Source: CAYLMM01 sp964646035 (lineage in GTDB: Bacteria > Krumholzibacteriota > Krumholzibacteriia > LZORAL124-64-63). From it: a DNA stretch of 43,647 bases. Below, piece by piece: positions 1 through 7,924 of the stretch (the stretch's first letter is position 1; each line of letters begins with the position of its first letter). A program made the translations under genes and the position numbers. Below the pieces are notes generated by a model that made no database searches, was not told where the DNA came from, and saw only the letters and a program-made list of their open reading frames with translations. The DNA is taken from NCBI GenBank assembly GCA_964646035.1, contig CAZYDJ010000007.1, positions 1-43,647 on the forward strand, in the 5' to 3' direction.

Positions 1-399
1 GGCAGGAGATAAACGAGCAGATCAAAACCGGCGAAAGAAGACGTGCGGCGGGTACTCGCATTGAACGCCACCGAGATCGGGATCGACGACGTGGGGCCTG
101 AGGGATTCGACCGGCCCTTGACCGAATGTCTGGCGGCGGAGGACCAGGAGCCACCGGACCATCGTCTGTACGAGCGGGTCATGCGTGAGGACATCCGGCG
201 CAGCCTTTCGGTGCTGAGCGAGCGTGAATCATATATCATCTCGCTCTATTACGGCCTGGGGCCGGAGGAAGCACTGACTCTCGAGGAGATCGGCGGCCGC
301 CTCGGATTGACCCGGGAGCGTATCCGCCAGATCAAGGAGAAGGCGCTGCGCAAGATGCGCCAGTCGGTCGGCAAGGAACTGCTGCAGGATTATTCCTAG
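1..399 (+). CDS. rpoD: RpoD-type sigma-70 factor, C-terminal part, apparently frameshifted near its 5' edge
   Basis: The product directs RNA polymerase to -10/-35 promoters. From about base 37 the frame encodes the end of region 3 (VRRVLALNATEIGIDD) and then region 4. Region 4.2 holds the helix-turn-helix LTLEEIGGRLGLTRERIRQ followed by KEKALRKMR, typical of primary or group 2 sigma factors. The frame has an in-frame TAA at 10-12. However, bases 3-35 in another frame read QEINEQIKTGE, and removing one A from the AAA at 34-36 joins the two into a continuous region 3 helix (GEEDVRRVLALN). I infer a one-base insertion or an assembly error; the alternative is a short product starting at GTG 43. 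The gene's 5' part lies outside the window. The consensus-like promoters elsewhere in the window fit such a factor. A group 2 sigma such as RpoS or SigB-like is less likely but not excluded. Confidence 0.85.
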
Positions 400-431
400 G
401 ATTCCTCGAGTCGGCTGCGGACATCGAATTG

Positions 432-459
432 TTGACATTGCGTCCGGGGCGGGTATGTT
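432..459 (+). promoter_or_regulatory. Sigma-70-like promoter for the envelope/hisS run
   Basis: TTGACA at 432-437 is separated by 16 bases from TATGTT at 454-459, in the 113-base gap between the sigma factor gene and the M23 peptidase gene. The -35 is a perfect consensus. A start near 466 would give a leader of about 45 bases. Seen by eye only. Confidence 0.55.
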
Positions 460-512
460 TCTTGCCGTCCAACGATAGGTTCTAAACATCCGACCCGGAG
501 TCGTATCGATAA

Positions 513-1433
513 TTGCTGCGCAAAAGCTACACGTTCATCTACCTTCCCGATGACAGCGTCGAAACCCGCAAGGTTTCCGTTTCGCGGATAGCCTTGCTGG
601 GCTCAGCAGTATGCCTATGCGTACTGGTGGCCGTCGCGTCCCTTTATGTCATTGGTATCTGCCAGGGAACCGGCTGGTTGCCGGGCGGTTCCGAATCGCA
701 GCGCCGTGCGGATGCTCTGGCTGCCCATGCCGAATTGATGGACCAGAAGGTCGCGATGCTCAGGAGCGATCTCGAGGAGTCCTTTTCCCTGCAGGAGCAG
801 GTGGCTATAGCGGTGGGTATCGAGCCTCTCGGAGCCGATGTCCGGGAAGCAGGCGTCGGCGGGCGACGTCCCCCCGAGGGAACCCCCGACCTGATTCCCG
901 CGGAGGATACCGTCCTGGCCTCGGCCCGGATCGATCTGGATAAGATGCTGCGGCAGGCCCGGATCCAGCGGCAGGGTTATATGGCCCTGCTCGACACCCT
1001 CGCCGAGCGGGAAGACGTGCTGGCCCACGTGCCCTCCATCCGCCCCGTGGACATCGGATGGCTGAGTTCGCGCTACGGGAAGCGGCACGATCCCTTCACC
1101 GGCAAGATGGCCTTCCACCGAGGTCTGGATTTTTCGGTGCCCGCGGGTTCCCCGGTGCGCGCGACGGCCGACGGCGTGATCCGCAGCGTGAAGAACGATC
1201 GCGGCCTGGGAAGGGTAATCACGATCGATCACGGCAATCGCCTGACGACGCGCTACGCGCATCTTTCCCAGTGGCTGGTCAAGCAGGGAGATCGGGTCCG
1301 CCGTGGCGATATCATCGCCAAATCAGGCAGTTCGGGCCGATCTACCGCACCTCATCTCCACTATGAGATTTCCGCCGACGGACGCCACACCGACCCCCTG
1401 CCTTTCATGCTGGATTCATACGCCACCCGCTGA
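513..1433 (+). CDS. M23 (LytM-type) peptidoglycan endopeptidase, membrane-anchored
   Basis: This 306-residue zinc metallopeptidase or degenerate regulator acts on peptide cross-links of peptidoglycan in the envelope. A basic N-terminus (LLRKSYTFIYLPDD) leads to one membrane segment at about residues 28-50. A helical, probably coiled-coil linker follows at about 70-160, then the C-terminal LytM domain. Zinc ligands are visible: H202 and D206 in FHRGLDFS, and the pair H281/H283 in HLHYE; YAHLS lies between. The ligands are intact, so an active enzyme is likely rather than an EnvC/NlpD-type activator. The start is TTG 513, directly after an in-frame TAA (510-512); the only Shine-Dalgarno candidate is GGAG at 497-500, rather far upstream. 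The next gene encodes an amidase, a partner commonly activated by LytM proteins, so joint work in cell separation is a reasonable inference. Confidence 0.88.
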   Translation: MLRKSYTFIYLPDDSVETRKVSVSRIALLGSAVCLCVLVAVASLYVIGICQGTGWLPGGSESQRRADALAAHAELMDQKVAMLRSDLEESFSLQEQVAIAVGIEPLGADVREAGVGGRRPPEGTPDLIPAEDTVLASARIDLDKMLRQARIQRQGYMALLDTLAEREDVLAHVPSIRPVDIGWLSSRYGKRHDPFTGKMAFHRGLDFSVPAGSPVRATADGVIRSVKNDRGLGRVITIDHGNRLTTRYAHLSQWLVKQGDRVRRGDIIAKSGSSGRSTAPHLHYEISADGRHTDPLPFMLDSYATR

Positions 1434-1530
1434 ACCGGCGCGTTTAATCCTGTTTGCATCCTCTGATACCTGTGATACCTTTGCTTCGCCCTTTCCATGA
1501 AGGAGAGGGAAGAGGAGCGCCGAACGGGCA

Positions 1531-2862
1531 ATGAGGCCTATCTGGGGCAGATTCATGCGCGATGGCGGGATGCTGAGAAGCGTCCCCTGCTTTGTGCTTG
1601 CTTGTGTGTTGACGGCATTGGTCTCCGATGCCGGCGCCGCGGTTTTCGTGGAGCAGGTGAGGTATTGGACCGCACCCGACCACACCCGGGTCGTGTTGGA
1701 TCTTTCCGGACCGGGAAGCTATGAAGTCCGGCGAGTGGATTCGCCGGAAAGGATAGCCGTCAACCTGGCCGGAGCCCGGTTCCGCGATACCGGAACCATC
1801 CCGGTCGGCGACGGCGTGCTCAAGCGGGTCCGCTGCAACGCGCTGAGGTCCCGGGCCCAGGTGGTGCTGGATCTCGAACGTTCGATGGAATTCCGGCATT
1901 TCATCCTCAAGGCCGCTAACGGCCGGCCCGACCGGATTGTGATCGACGTATTCCGCAAGGGTCCGCCGCGTCAGGATCAGCAGGTCGTCGCCGCCGAGCC
2001 TGTCGTTCCTGTCGGCAGCCCGTTCACGATAGTGATCGATCCCGGTCACGGAGGCATGGACCCGGGCGCCATCCGATCCGGAGTCCGGGAAAAGGACGTC
2101 GTTCTCGATATTGCCCGTGAACTGGCGGCCATTATCGACGCCAAGCCTGGATATCGGGCGGTGCTCTCGCGTAACGGTGACTATTTCGTCAGTTTGGCCG
2201 ACCGGGTCCGCTTCGCGCAGCGTGAGGGAGGGGGGCTGTTCCTCTCGATCCACGCCAACACCAATCGCAAGCGCAGCCTGTCGGGGATGGAGGTCTATTT
2301 CCTGTCCCTGAAGGGAGCCACCGACCGCGAGTCGCGTGAACTGGCCCACAAGGAAAACGCAGCCGATCTCGTCGGGCTCATTCCCGAAGAGAGACGCGGC
2401 GACGAAGTCCTCTCGATCCTGATGGATCTGCGCAAGAGCCGGGTTTTGGATACTTCGAGCCGGCTGGCCGACCAGATTCTCGGAGCTGCCCGCAGGTCGG
2501 ACGTGATCGGCGGTCGGAAGGTCAAACAGGCGGGTTTCCAGGTATTACGGTCCCTGGCCATGCCCTCGGCCCTGGTCGAGGTGGCTTATCTCTCGAACGC
2601 CGAGGATCGCAAGCTGCTGACCTCGGACTCGGGACGCTCGGGACTGGCGCGGGTCATCGCCGACGGCGTCTTCGCCCATCTCGGCGAGAAGACTCTGGCG
2701 TATGGAGATCGGAACTGGTCCCGGGTCTATAGCGTTCGTCGCGGGGACACGCTGTGGGAACTCGCCCGCGATCACGATACGACCATCACCGAGATCCGTG
2801 AGCGCAACAATCTGAAATCGACGCGCCTCCTAGCGGGGCAGAAGATTAAACTTCCTCAATAG
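1531..2862 (+). CDS. amiC: N-acetylmuramoyl-L-alanine amidase (AMIN + amidase_3 + LysM)
   Basis: The enzyme cleaves the amide bond between N-acetylmuramic acid and the stem peptide in the periplasm. The 443-residue product has a signal peptide (about residues 14-36, ending DAGAA). An AMIN localisation domain covers about 40-143 and a zinc amidase_3 domain about 167-385. A C-terminal LysM (about 400-443; YSVRRGDTLWELA, ending AGQKIKLPQ) binds glycan. Visible active-site residues are H173 (DPGHGG), E187 (REKD), H241 (SIHAN) and E350 (VEVAYLSN). All are present, so it should be active. ATG 1531 follows purine-rich AGAGGAG; the in-frame ATGs at 1555 and 1570 are alternatives. Its place after an M23 gene suggests a hydrolase-regulator pair. 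The symbol rests on domain order, not on proven orthology. Confidence 0.9.
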   Translation: MRPIWGRFMRDGGMLRSVPCFVLACVLTALVSDAGAAVFVEQVRYWTAPDHTRVVLDLSGPGSYEVRRVDSPERIAVNLAGARFRDTGTIPVGDGVLKRVRCNALRSRAQVVLDLERSMEFRHFILKAANGRPDRIVIDVFRKGPPRQDQQVVAAEPVVPVGSPFTIVIDPGHGGMDPGAIRSGVREKDVVLDIARELAAIIDAKPGYRAVLSRNGDYFVSLADRVRFAQREGGGLFLSIHANTNRKRSLSGMEVYFLSLKGATDRESRELAHKENAADLVGLIPEERRGDEVLSILMDLRKSRVLDTSSRLADQILGAARRSDVIGGRKVKQAGFQVLRSLAMPSALVEVAYLSNAEDRKLLTSDSGRSGLARVIADGVFAHLGEKTLAYGDRNWSRVYSVRRGDTLWELARDHDTTITEIRERNNLKSTRLLAGQKIKLPQ

Positions 2863-2873
2863 ATGCGGCCGCG

Positions 2874-3812
2874 ATGAACCATCTCGGACTCAAGATATTC
2901 TGCCTGGTCGCCGCAGTGGTGATCTGGATCCAGGTCGCCTCGAGCCACCAGGTGGTCCGCGAGGTCCGGCTGCCGCTGCAGCTCGTGGGCGTTCCGACGG
3001 GGCTGACCCTCGAAGGCAACGAGTGGCCCGACTCGGTCCCGGTCCGCGCCAGCGGCAGCAAGTGGCAATTCTTCCTGCATCGTTATTTCGGGCGCCGGCT
3101 GGGCCAGGTCCGGGTGGATATGGGCCAGGCGGTCGCCGGCACCGATCTGCTGCGCGAGATCACGGTCAACGACGTCTACTCGCAATTGAGCGAACCGCTG
3201 ATTTCTCCGCCGGTGTGGTTGCGGATGCGGATCGACCAGGTGGATTCGTTGACGGTGCCGATTGCCGTGAATCTGATCGGGGCGGTTCCCGGGGACCGGA
3301 TGCTGATGTCGCAGGTGACCGCGCAGCCGGATTCGGCTTTGCTGATCGGCCCGTCGCGGTTTCTCGCCGAGGTCGCGGTGCGCACCGAGCCGCTGGATCT
3401 TTCCAAGCAACGCGGTAGCGCCCACTTGACGCGTCGCTTGGTCCCTTCGGTGCCGCATCTGAGATCCCGCCCGGAAACCGTCGTCCTCGAACTCGAAGTC
3501 GCCGAGGTAGTCAGCCGGACTTTCGAGCATGTCCCGATCGTGCCGCTGGTCGACGCCGGTCAATCCCCGGTGGAGGTTTTTCCGCCCGTCGCGAACCTGG
3601 TGGTCCAGGGTCCGGCCGACTCTGTCCGCATCGTCACCGCCGCCGACATCTCGGTCACGGTACCTTTGACCGGCCTGGAGCCGGGGGTGCATCATCTTGC
3701 GGCCCAGGTTCTGCTGCCCGAGCATTTCAGTCTCGTGTCCCTGGAGCCTGAGGAATTCATGGTCGTCATCGGAAACGGCGCTGGCGAAGCGGGACCGCGT
3801 CGACGACCTTGA
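2874..3812 (+). CDS. YbbR-like domain protein (CdaR family)
   Basis: The 312-residue product has an N-terminal membrane segment in the pattern typical of YbbR proteins (NHLGLKIFCLVAAVVIWIQV, residues 2-21). The rest is an extracytoplasmic beta-rich region with what look like repeated YbbR units, near residues 25-110, 115-205 and 210-300. In Firmicutes the family member CdaR binds and regulates the diadenylate cyclase CdaA and usually sits beside it. No cyclase gene is in this window, so the partner must be elsewhere or the role differs. The gene starts 12 bases after the amidase stop. A c-di-AMP phosphodiesterase-type gene (PgpH) lies in the same run, which supports a link to c-di-AMP, but this is inference. 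Confidence 0.75.
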   Translation: MNHLGLKIFCLVAAVVIWIQVASSHQVVREVRLPLQLVGVPTGLTLEGNEWPDSVPVRASGSKWQFFLHRYFGRRLGQVRVDMGQAVAGTDLLREITVNDVYSQLSEPLISPPVWLRMRIDQVDSLTVPIAVNLIGAVPGDRMLMSQVTAQPDSALLIGPSRFLAEVAVRTEPLDLSKQRGSAHLTRRLVPSVPHLRSRPETVVLELEVAEVVSRTFEHVPIVPLVDAGQSPVEVFPPVANLVVQGPADSVRIVTAADISVTVPLTGLEPGVHHLAAQVLLPEHFSLVSLEPEEFMVVIGNGAGEAGPRRRP

Positions 3813-3861
3813 TGATTGCGGAATCCGGATCGACAAACAAGTAATCCGACAGGAGTGGGAA

Positions 3862-5136
3862 ATGAACCTGCGCTACCGCCGCCCGAAGGGGACGCGGGAT
3901 ATCATGCTTGAGGAAGTCGAGCGCTGGCACTTTTGCGAGGAGCGTTGGCGCGAAGTGCTCGAGCGGTTCGGATTCGGCGAGATACGTACGCCCCTGATCG
4001 AGCCCACGGAACTGTTCACGCGTTCGGTCGGCGAGGGCACCGACATCGTCGACAAGGAGATGTATACCTTCCGGACCAAGGGCAACGAGAGCCTGACGCT
4101 GCGGCCGGAGGCCACCGCGTCGGTTGTGAGAGCCTATCTCGAAAACGGGCTGACTCGTCAGCCGGGCACCCTCAAGTTCTATTATATGGGCCCGATGTTC
4201 CGCTACGACCGGCCCCAGGCCGGACGTTACCGCCAGTTCCATCAGATCGGAGTGGAGGCCATCGGTTCGCCCAGCCCCGTGCTCGACGCCGAAGTCATCC
4301 GGACCGCCCTGGCGCTTTTCGAAGCCGTGGACACCGAGGGACTGACGGTGCAGATCAACAGCATCGGCTGTCCCGAATGCCGACCGGCTTATGTCGAGGA
4401 TCTGCGCAAATGGGCCGACGAGAACCGGGAGGATTTCTGCCGGACATGCCAGGGACGGATCGACATCAATCCCCTGCGTCTTTTCGACTGCAAGGAAGAG
4501 CAATGTCAGCAGGCCCTGAGCGGCTTCCGGCCGATCAGCGAATCGCTCTGCCCGGTTTGCCGGGATCATCACAAGGCCGTCGGCGAGACTCTCGACGGTC
4601 TCGGGGTGCGCTACGAGAACGCTCCCAACCTCGTCAGGGGACTGGACTACTATACCAAGACAACTTTCGAGATCTCGGCCCGCCAGGACCTGCGCCAGAA
4701 CGCGCTCTGCGGCGGCGGCCGATATGACGGACTGGTAGCCAGGTGCGGCGGACCGGAAACGCCTGCGGTCGGATTCTCGATCGGGATCGACAGGGTGATC
4801 CGTCATCTCTATGAGGATGTCGTCGATCCCCAGCGCAGCCGGCAGTCGCCGGTCGATGTCTACATGGTGTGCCTCGGCTCCGCCGCCGAGAATTACGCCC
4901 TGCGCCACAGCGATTTCCTGCGCGGTGTCTGTCGTGTCGAGGTCGACACGTCGGGACGATCCGCCAAGGCCCAGATGAAATCCGCGGACAGCCGCGAAGC
5001 GAAGGTCGTGTTGATCGCCGGCGACGACGAGATCGCCGGCGGAACTTTTCAACTCAAGAATCTGCAATCAGGGCACCAGGAGGCCGTCGCCCACGACGAG
5101 ATCCTCTCGATGGTGCGGGAGGTGCTCGACCTGTGA
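3862..5136 (+). CDS. hisS: Histidyl-tRNA synthetase
   Basis: This cytoplasmic class II synthetase charges tRNA-His. The 424-residue length is normal for bacteria. Characteristic segments are PKGTRDI (8-14), TELFTRSVGEGTDIVDKEMY (about 49-68), LRPEATASVVRAY (80-92), motif 2 (FRYDRPQAGRYRQFHQIGVE, 113-132), GLDYYTKTTFE and motif 3 (GFSIGIDRVI). The C-terminal anticodon-binding domain closes the protein. A cysteine-rich stretch (CPEC, CRTC, CPVC) occupies the insertion region where many bacterial HisRS have similar cysteines. The frame is open back to 3697, but ATG 3862 is chosen because AGGAG (3851-3855) lies six bases upstream and the product then begins at the family's usual N-terminus. Its stop overlaps the aspS start. 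Confidence 0.97.
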   Translation: MNLRYRRPKGTRDIMLEEVERWHFCEERWREVLERFGFGEIRTPLIEPTELFTRSVGEGTDIVDKEMYTFRTKGNESLTLRPEATASVVRAYLENGLTRQPGTLKFYYMGPMFRYDRPQAGRYRQFHQIGVEAIGSPSPVLDAEVIRTALALFEAVDTEGLTVQINSIGCPECRPAYVEDLRKWADENREDFCRTCQGRIDINPLRLFDCKEEQCQQALSGFRPISESLCPVCRDHHKAVGETLDGLGVRYENAPNLVRGLDYYTKTTFEISARQDLRQNALCGGGRYDGLVARCGGPETPAVGFSIGIDRVIRHLYEDVVDPQRSRQSPVDVYMVCLGSAAENYALRHSDFLRGVCRVEVDTSGRSAKAQMKSADSREAKVVLIAGDDEIAGGTFQLKNLQSGHQEAVAHDEILSMVREVLDL

Positions 5137-6914
5137 GCGAAAAGAACAGCGCACCGCTGCGGACCCACCGCTGCGGATCCATCAATCTGGAAACTGTCGG
5201 CAGCGAAGTACGCCTCGCCGGCTGGGTGGACAAGATCAGGGACATGGGCGGGGTCGTCTTCATCGGCCTGCGGGATCGCTGGGGGATCATCCAGGTAATC
5301 TGTGATAGTGATGAACTTGTAGCCCGCTCCCAGGGCGTGAAGATCGAGTCTGTGATCTCGGTTTCCGGGACCGTGCGTCCGCGGCCCGAGGGAATGGTCA
5401 ACGACCAGATGGCCACCGGCGCGGTGGAGGTCGTCGCTACCGAATTGACGCTTCTCAACGGTTGCGTCCCGTTGCCCTTCCAACTGGACCAGGCGGCCCA
5501 GGCTTCGGACGAACTGCGGCTGAGATATCGCTACATAGATCTGCGGCAGCAGCGCATGACCCGTAATCTCGAGATCCGGCATCGGGCGTCCCAGGCGGTG
5601 CGCAGCTTCCTGTCGGCCGAGGACTTTCTCGAGGTCGAGACGCCGCTGCTGATCAAGACGACTCCCGAGGGAGCCCGCGACTACGTGGTGCCGAGCCGGG
5701 TCCAGAAGGGGGCCTTCTACGCATTGCCCCAATCCCCCCAGCTCTACAAGCAGATACTGATGGTTTCGGGGATCGACCGCTATTTCCAGCTGCCGCGCTG
5801 TCTGCGCGACGAGGATCTGCGCAAGGATCGGCAGCCGGAGCATACCCAGATCGACCTGGAGATGAGTTTCGTCAGCGAGGACGAGATCCACGAGTTGGTC
5901 GAGCGGATGATGGTCCGGTTGTGCAGCGAGGCTACCGGCCTGGAGATCACGACCCCGTTCCCGCGCATCAGCTATGCCGAGGCGATGGATCTCTACGGAT
6001 CCGACAAGCCGGACTTGCGCTTCGGATGCCCGATCCGGAAGCTGGACGAGCTGGTGCCCGGATGCGGCTTCGGCGTCTTCGAGTCGGTCGCCGCTGCGGG
6101 CGGCACCGTTCGCGCGATCTTCGCCCGGGGATTGTCGGGTTATAGCCGCAAGCAGATCGGCGAACTCGAGGAGCTGGCGAAGCGGCGCGGCGCCAAGGGC
6201 CTGGCCTTCACCAAGGTCGGTGCCGAGGGTTGCGAGGGAGGAATCGCCAAGTTCCTCTCCGCCGAATTCCAGAAAGGGCTGCTGGAGGATCCGGAATGCC
6301 GTGAAGGCGATCTGGTGCTCTTCGGCGCCGGTGATCGGTCTGAGGTGCTGCCGGTCCTGGGCGCGGTTCGCCTCCAGGTGGCGGAGCAGGAGGATTGGAT
6401 CCCCGAGGGGGCATGGTCCTTCGCCTGGGTGGATCACTTCCCGCTATTCGAGCGCAACGCCGCGGGCGACGGTTGGAGCGCCTGCCACCATATGTTCACC
6501 ATGCCCGACGCCGAAGGCCTCGCTAAGCTGGATTCGGATCCGGGATCGATCCACGCCCGCCTCTACGACCTGGTCTGCAACGGAGTCGAGCTCGGCTCGG
6601 GCAGTATCCGGGTGCATCGCCGCGACATCCAGGAGAAGATCTTCAGGATCGTGGGCATGTCCGCGGAGGAATACGAATCCAAGTTCGGTTTCTTCCTCGA
6701 GGCTCTCGAACACGGCGCCCCGCCGCACGGGGGAATCGCCTTGGGCCTGGACCGGATCATCATGCTGCTGACCGGCAGTTCGTCCCTGCGCGATGTCATC
6801 GCTTTTCCGAAAACCAACCTGGCCACATCGCCCCTCGACGGTGCGCCGAGTGGAATCAGCGACGCCCAGCTCGAAGAACTGGGATTGCGGATCGTTGCCG
6901 AGAAAGAGGAATGA
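5133..6914 (+). CDS. aspS: Aspartyl-tRNA synthetase, bacterial type
   Basis: The enzyme charges tRNA-Asp. The 593-residue product has an N-terminal OB-fold anticodon domain (about 1-115), a class II catalytic core and the inserted bacterial GAD domain (about 290-420). Typical segments are QSPQLYKQILMVSGIDRYFQ, the motif 2 region FRDED-like LRDEDLRKDRQPEHTQ, and motif 3 (GGIALGLDRIIMLL) followed by the family signature FPKT. The start is GTG 5133, which overlaps the hisS stop as GTGA, so translation is probably coupled. The frame is open further upstream inside hisS, but that extension has no family similarity. Whether it also charges tRNA-Asn (non-discriminating type) cannot be told here. Confidence 0.97.
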   Translation: MSEKNSAPLRTHRCGSINLETVGSEVRLAGWVDKIRDMGGVVFIGLRDRWGIIQVICDSDELVARSQGVKIESVISVSGTVRPRPEGMVNDQMATGAVEVVATELTLLNGCVPLPFQLDQAAQASDELRLRYRYIDLRQQRMTRNLEIRHRASQAVRSFLSAEDFLEVETPLLIKTTPEGARDYVVPSRVQKGAFYALPQSPQLYKQILMVSGIDRYFQLPRCLRDEDLRKDRQPEHTQIDLEMSFVSEDEIHELVERMMVRLCSEATGLEITTPFPRISYAEAMDLYGSDKPDLRFGCPIRKLDELVPGCGFGVFESVAAAGGTVRAIFARGLSGYSRKQIGELEELAKRRGAKGLAFTKVGAEGCEGGIAKFLSAEFQKGLLEDPECREGDLVLFGAGDRSEVLPVLGAVRLQVAEQEDWIPEGAWSFAWVDHFPLFERNAAGDGWSACHHMFTMPDAEGLAKLDSDPGSIHARLYDLVCNGVELGSGSIRVHRRDIQEKIFRIVGMSAEEYESKFGFFLEALEHGAPPHGGIALGLDRIIMLLTGSSSLRDVIAFPKTNLATSPLDGAPSGISDAQLEELGLRIVAEKEE

Positions 6915-7921
6915 TGTCGACGCAGGCGGATCGCGTCATGTCGAGAAATCCCGGGGAGATCCGCATCTCCCTGGCGGATCTGGACCAGTTCGCGCTGCTC
7001 GGCGGCAGGGATGCGCATCTGCGTCTGCTCGAAGACTTCTTCAGCGGCACCATCTCCGTGCGCGGCGACAGCCTGTTGTTGCGCGGATCCGATGACGAAC
7101 TGGACCTGATGGCGCGGGTGGTGCTGCGCCTGATCGGGATGGTCGATCACGGCCAGACCCTGGACGAGGTGAGCATCGGCTACGTCTGTAATCGCTGCGC
7201 CGGCGACGACTCGCTGGAAGGCGAAGTGGATGCCGATTCCGAGCCGCTCTTCTTCGCCACCGATACTCGGCGGGCGATCAGGTCCAAGACGGCCGGCCAG
7301 AGCGCCTACATCGAGGCCATCCGCAATCACGACGTTGTCTTTTCGATCGGGCCCGCCGGGACCGGCAAGACGTATCTGGCGGTGGTCCTGGCCATGGACT
7401 ACCTGAAGCGGCAACTGGTGGACCGGGTCGTGCTGGTGAGGCCGGCCGTGGAGGCCGGAGAGCAGCTCGGATTCCTGCCCGGGGATCTGCAGGAGAAGAT
7501 CGACCCCTATCTGCGCCCGCTGTATGATGCCCTGTCCGACACGATCGGCCCGAGCCGCATCCAGAAGTACATGGGCAGCGGTATCATCGAGGCCGCGCCT
7601 TTGGCCTATATGCGGGGGCGGACCCTGAACAAGGCTTTCGTGATCCTGGACGAGGCCCAGAACACGACCTTGGGCCAGATGAAGATGTTCCTGACCCGCC
7701 TCGGCTACCAGTCGAAGGCCGTGGTCACCGGCGACATCACCCAGATCGATCTGCGGGGAGAAAAGCAATCCGGTCTGGTGAGAGTGAGGAAGATCCTGGA
7801 AGGAACCGAGGGAGTGTCCTTCGTCGAACTCGGCCGTCAGGACGTTGTGCGTCATCCGCTGGTGCGCCGCATCGTGGAGGCGTTCCGTTTGGCCGAGGAA
7901 GCTGAAAATGGCAAGGAGTGA
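6911..7921 (+). CDS. phoH: PhoH-like ATPase
   Basis: This cytoplasmic P-loop ATPase family is related to helicase superfamily 1 and is linked to RNA metabolism and ribosome maturation. The 336-residue length is typical. Walker A is GPAGTGKT (147-154), Walker B VILDEAQN, with the sensor-like VVTGDITQID and RHPLVRRIV downstream. ATG 6911 overlaps the aspS stop as ATGA. A second ATG at 6914 is equally possible, since GAGGA directly abuts the first. The gene sits just before pgpH and ybeY, a widely conserved order that suggests shared control of RNA turnover and signalling functions. Confidence 0.92.
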   Translation: MMSTQADRVMSRNPGEIRISLADLDQFALLGGRDAHLRLLEDFFSGTISVRGDSLLLRGSDDELDLMARVVLRLIGMVDHGQTLDEVSIGYVCNRCAGDDSLEGEVDADSEPLFFATDTRRAIRSKTAGQSAYIEAIRNHDVVFSIGPAGTGKTYLAVVLAMDYLKRQLVDRVVLVRPAVEAGEQLGFLPGDLQEKIDPYLRPLYDALSDTIGPSRIQKYMGSGIIEAAPLAYMRGRTLNKAFVILDEAQNTTLGQMKMFLTRLGYQSKAVVTGDITQIDLRGEKQSGLVRVRKILEGTEGVSFVELGRQDVVRHPLVRRIVEAFRLAEEAENGKE

Positions 7922-7924
7922 CCA

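Noticed and set aside
1451..1482. Repeated TGATACC units and TTGCAT before the amidase gene as a promoter
   Set aside because: No -10 at 16-18 bases was convincing; upstream readthrough from the M23 gene is sufficient.
4366..4590. The Cys-rich stretch of HisRS as an unusual zinc insertion
   Set aside because: Similar CPEC and CxxC segments with a DCK motif occur in many bacterial HisRS proteins, so it is ordinary.
3766..5067. A 433-codon minus-strand frame opposite hisS
   Set aside because: It mirrors hisS and has no motifs or Shine-Dalgarno; it is a GC-driven shadow.
4869..5132. Upstream extension of the aspS frame into hisS
   Set aside because: The extension is Arg-rich shadow sequence; AspRS similarity begins at GTG 5133, which also forms the GTGA overlap.
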